This document shows positions 61,926 through 64,000 of a stretch of DNA of 64,000 nucleotides, one piece after another. Made by a program: the position numbers and the translations under genes. The stretch lies in assembly GCA_963752505.1 (NCBI GenBank), contig CAVVYM010000009.1, forward strand, positions 124,001 through 188,000, in the 5' to 3' direction. The notes beneath the pieces are model-generated. The model was not told the DNA's origin. It worked only from the letters and a program-made list of their open reading frames with translations, and ran no database searches. The stretch's first letter is position 1. Each line of letters opens with the position of its first letter. The DNA comes from JACJWR01 sp963752505 (GTDB lineage: Bacteria > Actinomycetota > Actinomycetes > S36-B12 > UBA10799).

Positions 61926-63401
61926 TCAGCGCAGGAAGGGCGTCACCCAGTCGAAGATGTATTCCTGCGCGACCTGCGGTCCAGTCGGCTGATCGTGGAG
62001 TTGAGCACCCTGCGCCGCGGTCAGTTTCAACAGCACTTTCTCGTCCTCCGGCACTTGAGTGAGCCACTGGAATGCTTCCGCCGCCTGATCGGCGAAGAAT
62101 TGATCGCCCTCGTTGTCCGTGAGCATGGTGGGGATCTTGATGTTCCTGTAGTCCTCTTCGAAATTGAAGGTCGCCATCGTGGCGAGGAGGTCGTAGTAGT
62201 CAGAGGGCGCTCGATTCGCACGGGCATCCTGCTGCATCGCCGTGGTGTAGATGGAACCACGTTTGAAAATGTTGAACTGCGTGGTCCTGGGTAGGTTCTC
62301 AAAGGCATCCGACATCACCGAATTGACCTCTTGCTTGGCTGTTGCCTGCTCGGCCTCGGAACCGCCAAGTGCCTTCAGGACCTGATCGACCGCCGACCTG
62401 TCCTGCCACAACCCGATGGAGTCGTAAGCGGCAGGTTCGAGTACCACGGCCGAGAGTCCGTCGAGCTTGGCCGCCGCACGGGCACACAGCATGCCCCCGA
62501 ATGAGATTCCCACCAGGCCGATCTTCCCCACGTCCGAACGGGCCTTGGTCCATTCGAGTACGGGACCAACGACTTGGTCCCAATTGGGTGTGAACACTTG
62601 GCCGTCCACGAACAGTGGTGTCATCTGACCTGGGCCTTCGAACAGCACGATGTTGTAACCGCGTTCGAGACCCTCGGTGACGCCGAACTGCATGCTCTCC
62701 ACGTTCTGGCCGTCACTACCCGAGGAGATGATGAGTGTCGGCTTGCGATCACGGGAGTCGTCCGGCCGCAGGAAGTATCCCGGAATCTGCCCATAGTCGG
62801 AGCTGACCTCGAAGCGCTCGACTTGCGGCGACATCAGCTCCACCGCCGAGTTCCACAGGCCCTCAACATTTGTGAACACTTCCTCCTCACTGCTCCCGTT
62901 GCTTGAGCCGAGGACGAAAAACAACTGCTGCGTGGCATAGGTCGACGCTCGCAGGAAGCGATTTCTGGCGCTGACCGGATTGCTGTCTCGCTGAGCGGAG
63001 GCGAGCTGGGCGAGTTGGTCGCTGAAGGCGGCGAAACTCGCGCAGTAGGCATCGAAAGCGGCCACGTCGGGAACGGCTGGGTTGCCGGTGGCCGCGTTGA
63101 TGCTCTGAACGATCCGCAACACCTCCCCCACCTCGGATGTCTGCGAACTAGCGCCGCCGAGTGCGAAGAGGGCTTCGCCCAGAAAGCCCTCCCAGGCAAA
63201 CAACTGCAGCGGCACCGGTTCCGCCTGACTGATCTGCAGCGATGAGGCGCTGGGAAGGGCACTTCCCGTCACCTCGGCGGGCCCCGATGGCGACTGCGAG
63301 TCAGTAGTCGAGGAGGTGGAACAGCCGGTCAGCGCTCCGACTCCGGCGAGAGAACCGCCGGCGAGGGCCCCGGCCAACAGCGAGCGTCGCGTAATAGGCA
63401 T
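61926..63401 (-). CDS. exported alpha/beta hydrolase lipoprotein
   Basis: A 491-residue protein. The signal has a twin-arginine (TRRSLLAG) and a lipobox (LTGCS, Cys27), so a Tat-exported lipoprotein is likely. A helical domain (about 60-190) is followed by an alpha/beta hydrolase with nucleophile GISFGG and a candidate His in GAQLHDQP. The layout resembles 2,6-dihydropseudooxynicotine hydrolase and FrsA-like esterases. Substrate is unknown. The ATG lies 5 nt after TAGCGT (63407-63412). Confidence 0.82.
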   Translation of the reverse strand: MPITRRSLLAGALAGGSLAGVGALTGCSTSSTTDSQSPSGPAEVTGSALPSASSLQISQAEPVPLQLFAWEGFLGEALFALGGASSQTSEVGEVLRIVQSINAATGNPAVPDVAAFDAYCASFAAFSDQLAQLASAQRDSNPVSARNRFLRASTYATQQLFFVLGSSNGSSEEEVFTNVEGLWNSAVELMSPQVERFEVSSDYGQIPGYFLRPDDSRDRKPTLIISSGSDGQNVESMQFGVTEGLERGYNIVLFEGPGQMTPLFVDGQVFTPNWDQVVGPVLEWTKARSDVGKIGLVGISFGGMLCARAAAKLDGLSAVVLEPAAYDSIGLWQDRSAVDQVLKALGGSEAEQATAKQEVNSVMSDAFENLPRTTQFNIFKRGSIYTTAMQQDARANRAPSDYYDLLATMATFNFEEDYRNIKIPTMLTDNEGDQFFADQAAEAFQWLTQVPEDEKVLLKLTAAQGAQLHDQPTGPQVAQEYIFDWVTPFLR

Positions 63402-63484
63402 GAATCACGCTAGCAAGCCGGACGACTCGGACGCGCGTTATGAATCCGGGCAGGCCGCCGATGCCGCTCGCATCGAACTTCTGT

Positions 63485-64000
63485 TCAGCCGTACCTCTCG
63501 CATCCAATGCCGTCCCCGTCACCGTCGATGTTGTGGTAGTCGGGGCCTTTGAGAATCACCATTTTGCCGATGTCGGAGCAGTCAAGGTCCGGTCCTGGTA
63601 CGTCCCAAGGCTCCACTCCCGCTGCAAACTGTTGCAGTTGTTGGGGTTGCGGTTGCGGTTGCGGTTGAAAACTGGCGACCGAGGCCGGGGCCGCCTCGCT
63701 CCCGGGGCACGGTTTCGGGGCTGACGTTTGGTCGGCGGCGATGTAGGAGTCCTCGCGGTCATGCGGTCCGTAGCCGTCGCGGGAGTCGTAGCGCGCCACC
63801 GCATAGCCGCTGGTGATCATGTGAAAATTCAGGTCCTGTCCACCGATGGTGTCGACATAGCGCAGCAACCGGTCGTAGCGGTCGGTATCGTCGGTGCCGC
63901 CGCGCACCAGCACGACTTGATCGTTCTGAGCCGAGATCATGCCCGCCAGCTCGTCAGAGGCCGCGCCGTAGTTGCAGTCCCCCCGCTCCGGAGTGTCGAT
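63485..64000 (-). CDS. SNase-like nuclease with Excalibur domain, 5'-truncated
   Basis: The minus frame runs through the window edge, so the start lies outside. What remains is the C-terminal half of a thermonuclease (SNase) domain (IDTPERGDCNYGAASDEL, DDTDRYDRLLRYVD, SGYAVARY, then the tail), a Gln/Pro repeat linker (QPQPQPQPQQLQQ) and an Excalibur calcium-binding domain (DLDCSDIG, DGDGDGIGCE). This is probably a secreted or surface Ca-dependent nuclease. The ATG at 63940 is internal, not a real start. Confidence 0.85.
   Translation of the reverse strand: MDTPERGDCNYGAASDELAGMISAQNDQVVLVRGGTDDTDRYDRLLRYVDTIGGQDLNFHMITSGYAVARYDSRDGYGPHDREDSYIAADQTSAPKPCPGSEAAPASVASFQPQPQPQPQQLQQFAAGVEPWDVPGPDLDCSDIGKMVILKGPDYHNIDGDGDGIGCERYG
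63645..63667 (+). repeat. hexanucleotide repeat GGTTGC
   Basis: Three full GGTTGC units plus GGTTG, encoding on the minus strand the Gln-Pro repeats of the nuclease linker. Confidence 0.85.

Overview
The window is GC-rich actinobacterial (Actinomycetota) chromosome, densely coded on both strands. The lineage call rests on several actinobacteria-typical families: DUF2510, DUF2332, Abhydrolase_9, wax-ester synthase/DGAT, the HAD-PlsC fusion, PspC-type sensor kinases and a TIGR02611/PGPGW protein. The conserved tRNA order Gly-Cys-Val and many genes that look leaderless agree with this. I cannot name a genus. Most of the content is housekeeping and lipid metabolism.

Layout. 1-2.5 kb: truncated D-lactate dehydrogenase, a small PGPGW membrane protein, a wrecked terC pseudogene beside a perfect 25-bp tandem duplication, and a small winged-helix regulator. 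2.5-10.6 kb: two divergent thiolases (one lacks key residues), a carotenoid-cleavage-type oxygenase, an amidase, and a membrane protein fused to a PI-PLC-like domain. 10.7-18.2 kb: DUF2510 protein and cyclophilin lipoprotein, DUF4126 protein, a degenerate ABC ATPase coupled to a YhgE/Pip permease, DUF427, PQ-loop protein, HEAT-repeat protein, gamma-glutamylcyclotransferase-like protein. 18.2-32.9 kb: TDT transporter, glycosyltransferase, CoA-transferase, then a lipid module (PlsB-like acyltransferase, HAD-PlsC, GNAT; later WS/DGAT). This stretch also holds SRPBCC/GAP genes and a NUDIX-Ung pair. 30.1-34.1 kb (minus): a putative three-gene operon of a copper-monooxygenase-like lipoprotein, a membrane alpha/beta hydrolase and a GTPase. 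34.2-49.7 kb: phosphatases, amino-acid permease, SpoU methylase, ABC ATPase, SerB, TldD/TldE, DUF5993-DsbB-ClC operon, FMN hydroxyacid oxidase, PabC/PabB. 49.8-52.3 kb: tRNA-Gly, -Cys and -Val, followed by a small island bounded by repeats of the tRNA-Val 3' end; it holds a FUSC membrane protein and an integrase remnant. 52.4-64 kb: frameshifted MFS exporter, DUF2332, GAP protein, SDR lacking its catalytic Tyr, opine-dehydrogenase-like enzyme, a PspC / sensor kinase / response regulator cluster, an alpha/beta hydrolase lipoprotein and a truncated secreted SNase-Excalibur nuclease.

The strongest window-wide signal is regulatory. At 17 starts a TANNNT hexamer lies 6-8 nt upstream of an ATG or GTG with no room for a leader, so these mRNAs should begin at the start codon. 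I used this to move several starts. Genes inside operons instead use ATGA/GTGA overlaps or GGAGG-type ribosome binding sites.
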